This document shows positions 31,411-41,562 of a stretch of 64,000 nucleotides of DNA, one piece after another. The stretch's first letter is position 1. Each line of letters opens with the position of its first letter. The translations under genes and the position numbers were made by a program. The notes under the pieces were generated by a model. That model saw only the letters and a program-made list of their open reading frames with translations. It was not told the origin of the DNA and ran no database searches. The DNA comes from Sphaerulina vaccinii (taxonomy: Eukaryota; Ascomycota; Dothideomycetes; Mycosphaerellales; Mycosphaerellaceae). The stretch covers positions 682,001-746,000 of the forward strand of contig JAKUDP010000004.1 of assembly GCA_022570795.1 (NCBI GenBank), read 5' to 3'.

Positions 31411-33357
31411 TCACACCAGAACGATGTGCTCAAGCTCGTGTAAATCAAACATGCTAGACGCCCGGAACTCAAACGTCATCAAACTCAGCAGCCAAGTCGA
31501 GCTGAACCCGAAACATTCTACCAAACGATATGCCAAGGCAGACTTGGGAAACTCCGGTTGAGAATTGGTCCTTTGAACGACAAAGAAAGAGGCTCCGAAT
31601 GGGAGTATCAAAAATGACTCGCCGCGCTGCACCAGAGCCTCCAATAACCTCTTTGATTCCGCGTCCAGATCTTTCCATTCGGACAGAAGTTTGCAACATG
31701 AACAACTGCTGTCATCGCTGTGGGGGTCGTCGATGCGCTGCCACGGGAAGCATGGTTTTACGATGCGAGCACGGCCGATGAGATATCTGCCTTTCAGGAC
31801 GTGCCAACTCTCCATGACCTCTCTTTGCACGCGACCGTACGCCGAAGTTTCCTTGCGCATTGCTTGCATTAAATCAATAGGAGGACCACGGCTCATGTGA
31901 TCCAGGACAACTTTCGTGGACAACTCTGTGAACGTCTTCCCGTAGTAGTTCAGGAGCTTATCAAGGGCCTCAGTCCGCCCGAGTCCATAAACCTTTGGTG
32001 TCCTTCGCCAGTCAGGTACCCACGAGGGTAGGTCCTGTCCGCCGACTCTACTAGCTGCTAGTGCAAGGAGGGTACAGAGGTCATGTAAGCGAGCAGGACC
32101 ATTCAGCAGCAACCCCGTGGCCACGTCAATGAAGATGTCTTCCACTGATCGCGTGTAGTCTATGACGACGCTCTGAGCATCCGCCGCCGCTCCTGACAGC
32201 GCAAGGAGTGAGTACACAATATCGTGTTCATCGGAGCAAAGCATGCCTCCATAGAAATGGAGGTTGTAAATCAAGCTAGTGCTGCCATGCTGGCCGAAGT
32301 CATCGTGTTCCAGGGGGCCTGCGCGTCTTGTAGACGGTGGATACCAGTGTTCTTCCAGTCCTTTCGTCCATACGTCGACCAGATAAGAAGCTAGCCAAAG
32401 CTTATGGCCTTGTAGCATATAACGCGCATGACAGGACGTCAAGCAATACTCCTGAATGACCCATCGTCGAGTGAACCAAGGAGACTTGAGCGCTTCTTGC
32501 AATAGAGCTTTGTCTCGTAGGTCGCACTGTCCAAGACGACCGTCCAGCTCACCGAGCCAGACGAGGAGTCGCGTGGAACCTGAGTAGATGCGTGCCATTT
32601 GGCTGACCTGCCGGCTACGTTCGGCCGCGTCCTGTTGGTTGATACATATGGCATCAATCCAGATTGGCACACTGGTCCATCGTGTGTGATTGGCCAATAG
32701 TGAGGTGTAGCTGTTCGACGTAGAACTGGTTGCCTGCCTGTTGGACACAGAACCAGTGTCAAGCCTTGGATAGCCATGTATATCGGCTATGAGAACGCCA
32801 TTCTCAAGTTTGAGCCGGACATATCTCATAGCACATGCCAAAGTTTTTGTGATGTACATGATTCTTCCATTGCACGTTATCTGCTCGCTGAGATGTGAGC
32901 CATCGTCGTAGATAGGGCCCCAAGCATATGACAATGTCATGTAAGGATCGAAAGTAGGCCGTTTCCGTTTCTGCAGACGTTTGTGCTCGCATTTCCGCAG
33001 ACTTTTGTGCTCGATCCAACACTCCAGAGGGTCGTCGAAGTTCCTTGTGTGCGCGATATGAACTACCCGTATCATGCCCTCCTTGAGGGCGCGGTACTTG
33101 TATATGTTTTCCATCTCGAGGTTCGATCTGATGTTGGCATAGTCATCCGCGTGCGATTTCACGGTTGCTGACTCGAAAAGTCCTTCGCGAAATCGACTTT
33201 GGATGCCACCAGTCTCAGTTGCTTGCTTCTTTTCATTGCGATTGGCGGCTTTGGCACCACTGTCGTCGGCTTTGCGCTTCATATTTGTGCTGTTGATCGT
33301 GGGTGGCAGGGTATTGATGTCGCGAGGAAACTTTTCGAGATGCGAATTCAGTCGCAT
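31411..33357 (-). CDS. HET-domain (heterokaryon incompatibility) protein, 648 aa
   Basis: A single exon. The first ATG is 33357; a second at 33282 (AATATGAAGCGC) has a better context and begins a basic MKRKADD leader. The HET domain spans about residues 135-310, with the three classical blocks: YMTLSYAWG near 142, VPIWIDAICINQQDAAERS near 232 followed by QMARIYSGSTRLLVWLGE, and SPWFTRRWVIQEY. The remainder is the usual variable region (DIVYSLLALSG, DYTRSVEDIFIDVATGLL, LPSWVPDWR). HET proteins trigger programmed cell death when incompatible hyphae fuse, often as partners of NLR-type proteins. No partner gene is seen here. Confidence 0.95.
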   Translation of the reverse strand: MRLNSHLEKFPRDINTLPPTINSTNMKRKADDSGAKAANRNEKKQATETGGIQSRFREGLFESATVKSHADDYANIRSNLEMENIYKYRALKEGMIRVVHIAHTRNFDDPLECWIEHKSLRKCEHKRLQKRKRPTFDPYMTLSYAWGPIYDDGSHLSEQITCNGRIMYITKTLACAMRYVRLKLENGVLIADIHGYPRLDTGSVSNRQATSSTSNSYTSLLANHTRWTSVPIWIDAICINQQDAAERSRQVSQMARIYSGSTRLLVWLGELDGRLGQCDLRDKALLQEALKSPWFTRRWVIQEYCLTSCHARYMLQGHKLWLASYLVDVWTKGLEEHWYPPSTRRAGPLEHDDFGQHGSTSLIYNLHFYGGMLCSDEHDIVYSLLALSGAAADAQSVVIDYTRSVEDIFIDVATGLLLNGPARLHDLCTLLALAASRVGGQDLPSWVPDWRRTPKVYGLGRTEALDKLLNYYGKTFTELSTKVVLDHMSRGPPIDLMQAMRKETSAYGRVQREVMESWHVLKGRYLIGRARIVKPCFPWQRIDDPHSDDSSCSCCKLLSEWKDLDAESKRLLEALVQRGESFLILPFGASFFVVQRTNSQPEFPKSALAYRLVECFGFSSTWLLSLMTFEFRASSMFDLHELEHIVLV

Positions 33358-33999
33358 CAATAGTATAGAACATCAGGAATCTATTAGTTGTATGCCATTG
33401 CACAGATCAGTTGTGGTGTGATCGGAAGCGTAGCGCCATGTCTTGGTCTTGGTTGATACTGTCTTGGGCTCTGTGGAAGCTGCCCGCCGTTATTGGCTCT
33501 CGAAGTTTCAAGACGCTTCAAATGATGTGGTGGCATCGCTTCGTGAGACCGACGGGCCTTGTATTCGTGCCATGGGCCATATATAGCAGAGACAGTCGCA
33601 GAGTAGAAAGTGGCGAGATAATGACAGTCCAGGAGGACGGCTGAAGATACAAAAAGTTTCATTCTTTACAGCATTGTTTGGGGGGTATCACCTCATAGCT
33701 GTACACTATACAATACAAAAGAGAACCGCTCTCTTGCGGCAGTGTCGCGCTTTTGCTCCTGTCCTTCCTCCGCTTGTGCCTACGATGGTATCATTCTTTA
33801 CGGAAAATAAGCAGAATGCGACGCCGTTTCATCTCATCATACATCAGCACGGCCTGCCATCCTGGGCTGGTCCGTGGTTGTTCTCCAATTTCTCAAGTCT
33901 TCTCCATGTCCTTCCTCAATGCGACTTGTGTCCGACGAAATGTCGAGAAGCGCAGCTGTTCGGAGCTTGTCGAAGCATGGTTCTGCACGCTTACATTGA
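33358..33999. other. Intergenic region
   Basis: About 640 bp upstream of the HET gene. Short frames (33411-33644 +, 33384-33662 -) carry no motif. No gene is supported. Confidence 0.5.
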
Positions 34000-34899
34000 T
34001 CAGCTACTCTTAAACAGCTCCTCGTCCCAGCCCAAGCTGCCTCCATCCAGACTTCCACCACTCAAAGAGCCTATCTCTGGCAATGTAGGCTTCTGATACT
34101 CCTTGAACCTCTTGTGCTCGGGTCCGTTCTCTTCCAGCACATCCAGTGTTCCGTCCTCGTTCATGCCAAAGAACTGGCTCTTGCGCTTAACACTATTAAA
34201 CCAAGAGCTCGATCTCTTCTTACGCAGAGCTGTTGTTGGACGTTGTGGTGGGTCATGCGAGAAGCGTGACACTGTCGGTGGAGCCATTGAAGAGTTTGTC
34301 GTCGACATGGCTGGTGACTCGGCGCGGTATGAGTACTGGTAAGGGGCCTGGTAGCTGCCGTGTGAAGTGTCTGGTCTCTGGCTGAGAGATGTGCGCGAGC
34401 TACTGAAGGATTGACGGAGACTGGTCAAGCTGAACAGGCGGCGTACAGGACCTCGCTGTTGACCGGAAGACTCCATGGCTGGAGCAGTGGGTGATGTGGG
34501 TGAATTGAAGCTGTCTGCTCTGAACCTGCTGACGCCGTTGGTGTCGACGGAGCTCTTGTGGTGGAGAGTAGGGTGTTCTTCAGCGTCAGGAGTGGGTGGC
34601 CAGGCGCCTGGGAGGGTGGCAGTCGATCGAGGTATATCCTCGTTGGTTGGGTGTGACGACAAGGGACCTCCGCCCGAAGTGGGTGGGCGCGATAGGCGTG
34701 GCCTGCTCTTCTGCTTATGGAGCTCGGGGCGCGGCGATGGCGGCGGCGAGTCAAGAGGCGCGGGTATGTTGGTGCCTTGGGTCAGAGAATAGTCGACGGG
34801 CTGCACAGAGAGGACGTAGCTTTTGCGGCGTGGATTCGATAGTGAAGAGTGCGAGTCGGGTGGTGCTCCTGCTGATATCGGCGGCGCCATCTCGTTCAT
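34000..34899 (-). CDS. Ser/Pro-rich, probably disordered protein, 299 aa
   Basis: A single exon. The frame is open from a GTG at 35058, but the first ATG is 34899 (GACTATGAAC). The composition is dominated by Ser, Pro, Thr and Arg with many potential phosphosites: SSLSNPRRKSYVLSV, PAPLDSPPPSPRPELHKQ, RRLFSLTSLRQSFSSSRTSL. A conserved-looking C-terminal block follows: ALRKKRSSSWFNSVKRKSQFFG, then DGTLDVLEENGPEHKRFKEY and GGSLGWDEELF. No enzyme domain, membrane segment or signal peptide is seen. The basic C-terminal block suggests a signalling or cytoskeletal adaptor, but that is speculation; not recognised. Confidence 0.72.
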   Translation of the reverse strand: MNEMAPPISAGAPPDSHSSLSNPRRKSYVLSVQPVDYSLTQGTNIPAPLDSPPPSPRPELHKQKSRPRLSRPPTSGGGPLSSHPTNEDIPRSTATLPGAWPPTPDAEEHPTLHHKSSVDTNGVSRFRADSFNSPTSPTAPAMESSGQQRGPVRRLFSLTSLRQSFSSSRTSLSQRPDTSHGSYQAPYQYSYRAESPAMSTTNSSMAPPTVSRFSHDPPQRPTTALRKKRSSSWFNSVKRKSQFFGMNEDGTLDVLEENGPEHKRFKEYQKPTLPEIGSLSGGSLDGGSLGWDEELFKSS

Positions 34900-36349
34900 A
34901 GTCGTCTTGTGATCAGCTGTGCAGCTTGACTCTCCTCGCACAGCAGCCCAATCTCGTCCGCCAATGCTGCTTAGTGCTGATGGAGGTACCTCGACACTCC
35001 TTCCACCTGCCGTTGAGACCTGCAGTAGCTTTCTTACTTTATTCCTGCGGGGTCGCACTGCCTTTGGCTCTGCTGGGGGTGGAAGTATGCAAGGAAATTG
35101 TGTTGGTGCTGTCTCTGCCCACTGCTGTCGTCGCTGATGGAACTGGAGAATAGTGTCTGCAACTTACAGGAGAATTGGTGGTACAGTAGTGGAAGCTGAT
35201 TCTGGACTCCACCCAAGACAGTCCGCCGCCTCTGTTCGTCAAATCGGAAGAGAGCACGAAGTGTGTGAGGCAGAAGAGAAGAAGCTTTCGATGGACTTTC
35301 GGCAGAAAACACCCGCGACGCGTGCCTGCATCTGGAAGCTCAAGAAGCTCGAATCAAAACACGCGGAGAAATGCGCTAATGCTTTGATCTGACGCAGCTG
35401 TCAGGAGCCGATTCACGACATGCACTCATGCAGTGAGTTTGTCAAGGTCTGCCCAACGAGCATCGGAGAAATGTCAAAAGTCGGGCTGCATATTGCATCT
35501 CCAGCTTGTCAGGCGTGGGATACCATGACTCGGCATATCGAAGATGCCACGAAGAGAGGTTGTTGGTGACGTCGCGATTCAAACGGCAGCTGGACGTCAG
35601 CCCTCAGCATTCCTCCTCATCAGAGAAAGAACCTGCAGTACAGAACGTACCGCATTTTCAAGAAGATGGCCGTATTCTCGATACACGTTGGCCGCTGCAG
35701 ATCTCGAGCGAATATCGCTATGGGAAGGGACGACCATGAAACGCCAGCGGAGCAATATGGCCATCTTCCAGAGTAGGCCTGGAAGGTATGATGTCTTTTC
35801 AGCCACATATGCTACTATCTCGCAGGGGAAGCAGCGGATACCACTCGCAAGACTCAGGCACAATTGGAAGACGATGTGTCGTGGCTGAGCAGAGTCCAGT
35901 CGCATTTTCGCAGTTTCTCCTATGCTGATATAGAGTATAGCTACATGTATACAGCTTACACGAGTCTTAGCTCAGCAGAAGCGAGATGTACTAGGATTGG
36001 CCATATACCGCTACTCGGTAGCTGTGTCAACACTTTCGACTCAGAAAGATCGAAGTGAGATGAGGTCGCAACTCAAGAGCTCCATAGCGAGCCCCACTTC
36101 GTGTCCTCGGCATGGACTACTTATAGCTTCAAGCGTCCGCACTGTACAGCTTCGGCGGGCAATCAGACCATACGTGGACAAGATCTTCGACCGAAGCAAT
36201 CCATATACACCCCAAGCAAGATATCCACGTTATCATTGTGGTTACTCGCCCCGACCTCAAATCAGCCCACTCTCCCCCAGATTGGAGTCTGAAGCTTGGC
36301 GACACTACAAAACACTCACAGTATATCAAGGTCAGGACACTAAGACAAC
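34900..36349. other. 1.45-kb intergenic region
   Basis: Contains the open 5' extension of the Ser-rich gene, with a GTAAGA-type donor that could mark a 5'-UTR intron near 35035. Beyond that there are only short overlapping frames on both strands without motifs (for example 35544-35888 +, 35997-36458 +). No gene is supported. Confidence 0.45.
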
Positions 36350-37426
36350 ATGGATCTTCTCCAGAAGAAAGATCTCAAGACGTCTCGAGGCTTCCAGTAC
36401 CGCTACTACATCTCCTCTGCCTCAGATGCAGATAGCGCCAAGCCTGCTTTGCTGTTGACCCACGGTTGGCCAGATAGTGCTGATCTCTGGCAATATGTCA
36501 TTCCTCACCTTCTCAAGGCAAAGAACAGAATCATAGTCCCGGATCTGCTAGGTGCAGGCGCCACGTCCCAGCCCACCGATCCAGCTGCTTTCGAAATCAA
36601 AGCAATGGTCGCTGATGTGACCGAGATTTTGGACGCAGAGAAGATCACACAGAAGATCATACCTATCGGTGAGATGAGGTGATGGGTTTATCACATCTGT
36701 AACGCCTGCTAATGCTTTCCAGGTCATGACTGGGGCTCATATTACGCTCAAAGATTCTACATACTCAATCGCGAACGCATGGCAGGTGTAGCCACCTTGA
36801 ACGTAGCCTGGATGCCTCCTCGCTCCGAGCCTTTCGACCTAGAAGCCTTCAACGCCGCCACTACCAAGCAAGTAGGCTACCCAGTCTACGCGTACTGGGA
36901 GCTCTTTGCCGACCCGAGAGTCGGAGAAGTCATGGACCCGAATCTCGAAAGCGTGTGGCATGCGATCCACGGCGATAATGGTCAATGGATGAAGGAGATC
37001 TTCTGCGTCCCGGGTGCAGCAAGAAATTTCATTTCTTCTGGCCGCACAGATGTTCCACTCAAGCCATATGCGCAAGATAAGAAACTGCACGATGACTGGA
37101 TCGCAAACAAAACAGCCACTGGAATGACCAGCCAAGGTGCATGGTACAGGGCACTGAAGGAGAATTATTCGTTGGAGACAGAGAAGAGTCTTGATGGTAA
37201 GGTCACGACTCCCTATCTTTTTATTGGATGTGATGGTGATGCGGTTTGTCGACCGGACTTCATTTATTTGGGCAAACAGGCTGGGTTGTTCACTGATGAG
37301 CAGCTCACTGTGAGAGAGATACACAGTGGCCACTGGTGTCCATATGAAAAGCCAGATGAAGTGGGCGAGGCAATACTAGAGTGGTTGAGGGCGAATGACT
37401 TCTCTGCTGAGAAGTCTGTGCCATAG
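36350..37426 (+). CDS. Epoxide hydrolase, alpha/beta-hydrolase fold, 340 aa
   Basis: Exons 36350-36668 and 36723-37426 with a 54-nt intron (donor GTGAGA, CTGCTAAT branch site, CCAG acceptor) that splits the glycine codon of the nucleophile elbow. Motifs: oxyanion-hole HGWP at 38-41; nucleophile elbow GHDWGS, with the likely nucleophile Asp at 109; and a C-terminal catalytic His in HSGHWCPYEKPDEV near 310. A lid region with several Tyr (YPVYAYWELF) matches the Tyr pair that polarises the epoxide in this family. It opens epoxides to diols in detoxification or metabolite maturation. No signal peptide is seen, so it is likely cytosolic. Confidence 0.92.
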
Positions 37427-37863
37427 AGCAAACTGAAGCCTTTGCTAGGATATCAAGCACTGCCACCATGTACTCGCCACAAATGACAAATGGTACAGGC
37501 AACTGTACGACCTCTCACTGAGATCGTGGCCAGTCGAATTTCGCACCTTCGCACCACGTGGTCTATGTACACAGAGAGCAAACAGCAGTTGTACAACCCC
37601 GAGGCTCTCCCAAAACGATGTTGACGAGATCGTCATGCAGTAGGAACTGTTCACAGCAAGGCTATTTTCTTAGAGAGACAAACATGCTGACGAGCGCTGC
37701 CTCTCGTGAGCAGCACCATGCGCTGGAAAGTGAACATGCAAGCAAGAAGCAGAGACGACAGCAGGGTATATGAACAGCCTGCGAAGCAACAACAACATCA
37801 GCAGAAGATCATCGACAGCGGCTCAGAACTCTACATTCAGCATTTCCAACCACCCACGCCATC
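37427..37863. other. Intergenic region upstream of the secreted-protein gene
   Basis: About 440 bp. Ends in a CAA-rich leader (near 37790) immediately before the secreted-protein start. No gene is seen. Confidence 0.5.
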
Positions 37864-38455
37864 ATGTTCCGCTCCATGATCTCTCTTCTTGTCGTCTTCT
37901 TGACACTGGCCTTGGCCTTCCCAGTCATCCAAGACCTAGCTCCACCAGCCACGGCCCCTTTCACGCAAACCTGCACCACAGAATTACCCGGAGGCGGCAC
38001 TTGGATACTCTTCACCGTAAACATCGGCGTAATCTTCGCTAATGGCGCCGGCTGCGGCGGCATCTATCGAACTTTGGTATCCCAAATTGGATCGAGCCCA
38101 GAAGCGTTTGAGCAATGCGGATTGAACACAGTCGTAAGTGATGAGCGAAGCGAATGACAAGTAGAGGATGAGATGCTGAGCTGACTTGTGCTCGTACCTC
38201 GCAGGGAGTCAAAGGAGGAAAGCCAGTGTGTGATTATAGCTGTGTTGAGGCTGATGGAGGTGCGAGCACATTGTTGAGCTTTCAGACGTTTTTGGGGCAG
38301 GGGGATGATGTTAATACTGTAAGTTTTGTCTTCTTCCGGTGTGGTAGTGGAAGAGTGGCTTGAATGGTGCTGATGATGAGTGTGAATGATAGGCGTTGAC
38401 GGCGATGTATCCTATGGTTCCAGGAGGGTTTGATTGTCCAAACATTTATAATTGA
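37864..38455 (+). CDS. Small secreted protein with six cysteines, 148 aa
   Basis: Exons 37864-38133, 38205-38318 and 38393-38455; introns 71 and 74 nt, both with GTAAGT donors, phase 0. The N-terminus MFRSMISLLVVFLTLALAFP is a textbook signal peptide, probably cut after ALA near 18. The mature part has six cysteines (TQTC, AGCGG, EQCG, VCDYSC, FDCP), enough for three disulfides, and no membrane anchor or GPI-like tail. It is Gly-rich and acidic toward the C-terminus (CVEADGGAST, QGDDVNT). No known domain is recognised. Size, cysteines and secretion signal fit the effector-candidate class; a repeat array downstream is the kind of setting where such genes often sit. Confidence 0.82.
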
Positions 38456-38699
38456 TAGCTGGCTCACATCTCGGTTCGAGCCTGGAAGAGGCCGCGCAGG
38501 CTTATGGTTCAACGGCGTTTGGGTGAGGAAATTACATCGTTCTTGTGTTTGAAATGGAAGGTTTCGGACGACGTCTCAAGTTGTGTATCAATACATCTTT
38601 TGTTCTGTCCGCACCATTTCACTGATGTCCAGCCTGGCATGGCGTTGAACTGAAGGCCAGATCAAGTCGGCTCTGATTCGTAGTAGTTCTCGCAAGGTT

Positions 38700-39440
38700 G
38701 AGCTGGATGTTCTATGAGTGGTGAGAGATCTATTCCTGCGGGTGGCCAGGCATCGAGGGGTAGAGACAGCCTGCGAAGCGCTTTACGAGTGCATATCAGA
38801 GATAGCTCTTCGGAGCACACCTCAGGATCCAACATTTCCCAGACCTTGCCTGTACTACGGTAGGGACCTGTACGAGGCCGATACCCTCGAGAGCACAACT
38901 CTGCAACGTCCGAAGAGACTCTCCGATCCGCTGAGGACACGACAGTGGCAGAGAAGCGAGAGACTCTGCAGGCCCTGGTGGATAGCAAGCTAAAGATCAC
39001 ACAAGTACGTGTGATAAGGGCACACGGATAATATAGCCATCCTGAAGCTTTGATCTTTGATTTTTCTCTGCGCTGCTTAGGTACTAAGCTCTTACAGTTG
39101 TGGATAGCCCGCGAAGGGCCTTTCGATGCGTGCCAGAGATGGTTGCGATACATACCAGACACGTTGCGTGTGGTATGGCCTATCGAAAGACATAGCCATC
39201 TGAAGTCGATTCCTGACCCAGCTCTGCGCTTTCGCCGATGGCTACGCTCGTGAAAGTGGTAACAGCCCGCGAAGGAGTTTCTTGATGTGGATCAGAGATA
39301 CCCATGGCTAGCCACGTGAGACAGGGGCACTTGAACTATGATTCTCGCCGACCCTCTGGACTCCTATCGATGGCCGCGCTCTTGGAGGTGGAGAAAGCCC
39401 GCGAAGACTTTATCGTCGCGGAGTAGAGATGAGTTGGGGC
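38700..39440 (-). repeat. Third array of the ~150-bp repeat family
   Basis: On the plus strand: GAGACAGCCTGCGAAGCGCTTTACGA near 38764 followed by CATATCAGAGATAGCTC; TTTCTCTGCGCTGCTTAGG (39062) then TAGCCCGCGAAGGGCCTTTCGATG, AGAGATGG, GTATGGCCTATCGAAAGACATAGCCATCTGAAGTC; then AACAGCCCGCGAAGGAG (39260) with ATCAGAGATACCCATGG; then GGAGAAAGCCCGCGAAGAC (39390). About four or five units, same orientation as the 24.4-kb array. (Longer strings here are split by position; they are not one continuous motif.). Confidence 0.75.
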
Positions 39441-39522
39441 TGTGAGAGTCTTCATGCGGAGAGCGTCCAACAGGTTTCCGATGATCTGTCTGTTCGCTAC
39501 CATCTCTTCTGCACATACCGCC

Positions 39523-41049
39523 TCAATCCTTGATTCCCTTATTCAACTTCTCAAAAATATCCAGCACATCCGCACCTCCACCTGCACCGCCTTGGCTTCG
39601 ACCCCTGCCCCTACTGGTAGCTCTATTGGCCCTTTCTTCTCGATCCTGTTCAACCTCTTCGCGAGTCTCCAAAGCCTTAGCCCTCGCTTCTCTCATAGCT
39701 TCCGCCGCAGGACTATTGTCCTGTTCATAATCATCATCAAACTCTCCCTCATCATCGCTGCCGACAGGAGAGTCCAGCATGCCAAGTTGAGGAGATTTCA
39801 TGACTCGTCCAGGCGGAGATCGAAGACCATCTTCAGAGACATCCGATCTTGCAGAAGATATGCGCGAGAGTGAGCTGCTTCGTGCTGTACTCTCGGGTGG
39901 TGCTCCAACAGGTCTGTACCCAATAGCTTCAGCAACACGTCTGGCCTCATCATCGTTTACATCCAATCTCCCAAGAGCGCCCAACTCAGAACCCATAATT
40001 GAAAGTCGGTTTCTCTCATCAAGTAAATGCGTGCCTCGTCCAGGAGGGGCATCGTCAGACTTGTCCAGAATATCACGATAGCTTTGTCTTGATGGGTCTT
40101 CCAGTCGCTTTCTCTTCTTGGCTTCTCGCTTGCGACTAGGTCGTACGACGATAACTGGTACAGGACTGTATTGCAAGCAATACTTCGACACACTCCCGCT
40201 GCTGAGAAGACCTTGATAACCCGTAAGGCTGCGACCTCGAGTGCCAACTACCAACATTGCCGGTTCGTAGATCCTAATCATCTTCTGGATGGTATCCTGT
40301 ACACCTCCGATACTGAATTCGAGGACTAAGCTAATTGCTCGGTCGTCTGTGTTCTTCTTCTCAATTTCTTCCAGGAAACGCTCGGCCTCTTTCTTGTACC
40401 CTGCCTTGCCTTGTCCACGAGACCAGGTAGATGCTTCTCTGCTGTCCTTTTCTACAACGCGAAGACAGACAACCTCGTCACCATCATCGACCAATTCATC
40501 GATGAGCCATTCCAGGGCAGTATCCGAGTATTCGTTGGTATCTGTTCCGCAAAGAAAGGTTCGAGATCTCTTCGTATATTCGTAGTCTCGGTGTTTGCGA
40601 TTGAGTGTCAAGCTGAAGTCGCTAGCAGCAGGGTTGGAGAAGGTGTCGAAGCTGACAGAAGGTCGGAATTGTGCTGGTGGTGGCGGGCTGCTCATTCTTC
40701 TGCCTTGCGGAGCATTCGCCTTACGATTCGTGCTCGCTACAGTTGTGCGGCGTACAGAGGGTGGATTCGCGCTGCTGGATCGCGATCCTGATGCTGACTT
40801 GGATGGGACGAACTGGACGCTGGGTCTTCTGGCCGACTCGCTAGTGCCATCTATGTTGTTCGTCGGTCTGCGCCAGGCTGGTACGAAGGAAGGAGCTGCT
40901 GGCCCATCCAAAGGCGCATTGGGAATTGAGCGTGTGGGTAGAGTGCTGCCGTTGTCCGCTGGCTGACTGCGAGGACTAGGACTAGGCTCCGGTTGGCTGA
41001 TAGCCCACTGTACAGGAGTGCCAGACCGGGGCGAGGGATTGTTGGACAT
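39523..41049 (-). CDS. Universal-stress-protein-fold protein with long disordered arms, 508 aa
   Basis: A single exon from ATG at 41049. Residues 1-155 are Ser/Pro/Arg-rich and disordered. The UspA-like domain covers about 160-310: SRTFLCGTDTNEYSDTALEW, DELVDDGDEVVCLRVVEKD, IQKMIRIYEPAMLVVGTRGR and GLLSSGSVSKYCLQYSPVPVIVV, including the G-x2-G...GS nucleotide-binding pattern. A basic KREAKKRKR follows, then an acidic, Arg-rich tail ending GGAGGGADVLDIFEKLNKGI. USP domains bind ATP or AMP and respond to stress. Fungal versions with long low-complexity arms are common, and the arms are probable phosphorylation targets. Confidence 0.93.
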   Translation of the reverse strand: MSNNPSPRSGTPVQWAISQPEPSPSPRSQPADNGSTLPTRSIPNAPLDGPAAPSFVPAWRRPTNNIDGTSESARRPSVQFVPSKSASGSRSSSANPPSVRRTTVASTNRKANAPQGRRMSSPPPPAQFRPSVSFDTFSNPAASDFSLTLNRKHRDYEYTKRSRTFLCGTDTNEYSDTALEWLIDELVDDGDEVVCLRVVEKDSREASTWSRGQGKAGYKKEAERFLEEIEKKNTDDRAISLVLEFSIGGVQDTIQKMIRIYEPAMLVVGTRGRSLTGYQGLLSSGSVSKYCLQYSPVPVIVVRPSRKREAKKRKRLEDPSRQSYRDILDKSDDAPPGRGTHLLDERNRLSIMGSELGALGRLDVNDDEARRVAEAIGYRPVGAPPESTARSSSLSRISSARSDVSEDGLRSPPGRVMKSPQLGMLDSPVGSDDEGEFDDDYEQDNSPAAEAMREARAKALETREEVEQDREERANRATSRGRGRSQGGAGGGADVLDIFEKLNKGIKD

Positions 41050-41562
41050 GTTCGGTGTGCTCTTCCGAGAGTACGTCTGCTTCGGAGCAATTTATTTGAA
41101 AGCGTCTGTTGGTCATGTATGGGATGTCGTGTCGTGTCGAGGCCGTGTCGTGTTTGTGGGAAACTGCAGTGGGCCATGGAGCAAGCGAAGGTGAAGTGGG
41201 ATGGGCGCCATTGCTGCGGGCAGAAATCTGGAGAAGAAGAGCCAAGCTGGAGAAGGGGAATCTCGGCAGGAAGATCGATACTGTATTGGCATTGGCATGG
41301 GCACAAGTGCTTCCTTTTGCATGTGACAGGATGAGATATCCAAAGAAGTGAGGGTAGTATTGAGTCAGGAACCACATTCCAACCACATGTCAATCAAACG
41401 TTTCTGAAGACTCACTTTGAACACCACGTGGGATCTTGCAAGGATTATTGAACTCTGAATTTCTGCTTCATCGCTGAATCTGAGCCACTCTATTGGTACT
41501 ACAAGACTGTGCCACACAATCTTCATCTATCAAAAACGCTTTCAGATGCATGCTGGGACAAT
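41050..41562. other. Intergenic region
   Basis: About 510 bp upstream of the USP gene and downstream of Zuotin. Overlapping short frames on both strands are judged chance. Confidence 0.5.

Noticed and set aside
31155..31472. Alternative C-terminal exon for the HET protein
   Set aside because: The sequence looks protein-like, but the only phase-compatible donor (GTTTGG) is weak and the long frame already ends plausibly.
38470..38483. CGGTTCGAGCC stretch resembling a tRNA B-box
   Set aside because: No matching A-box or cloverleaf arms around it; it lies in the 3' UTR of the secreted-protein gene.
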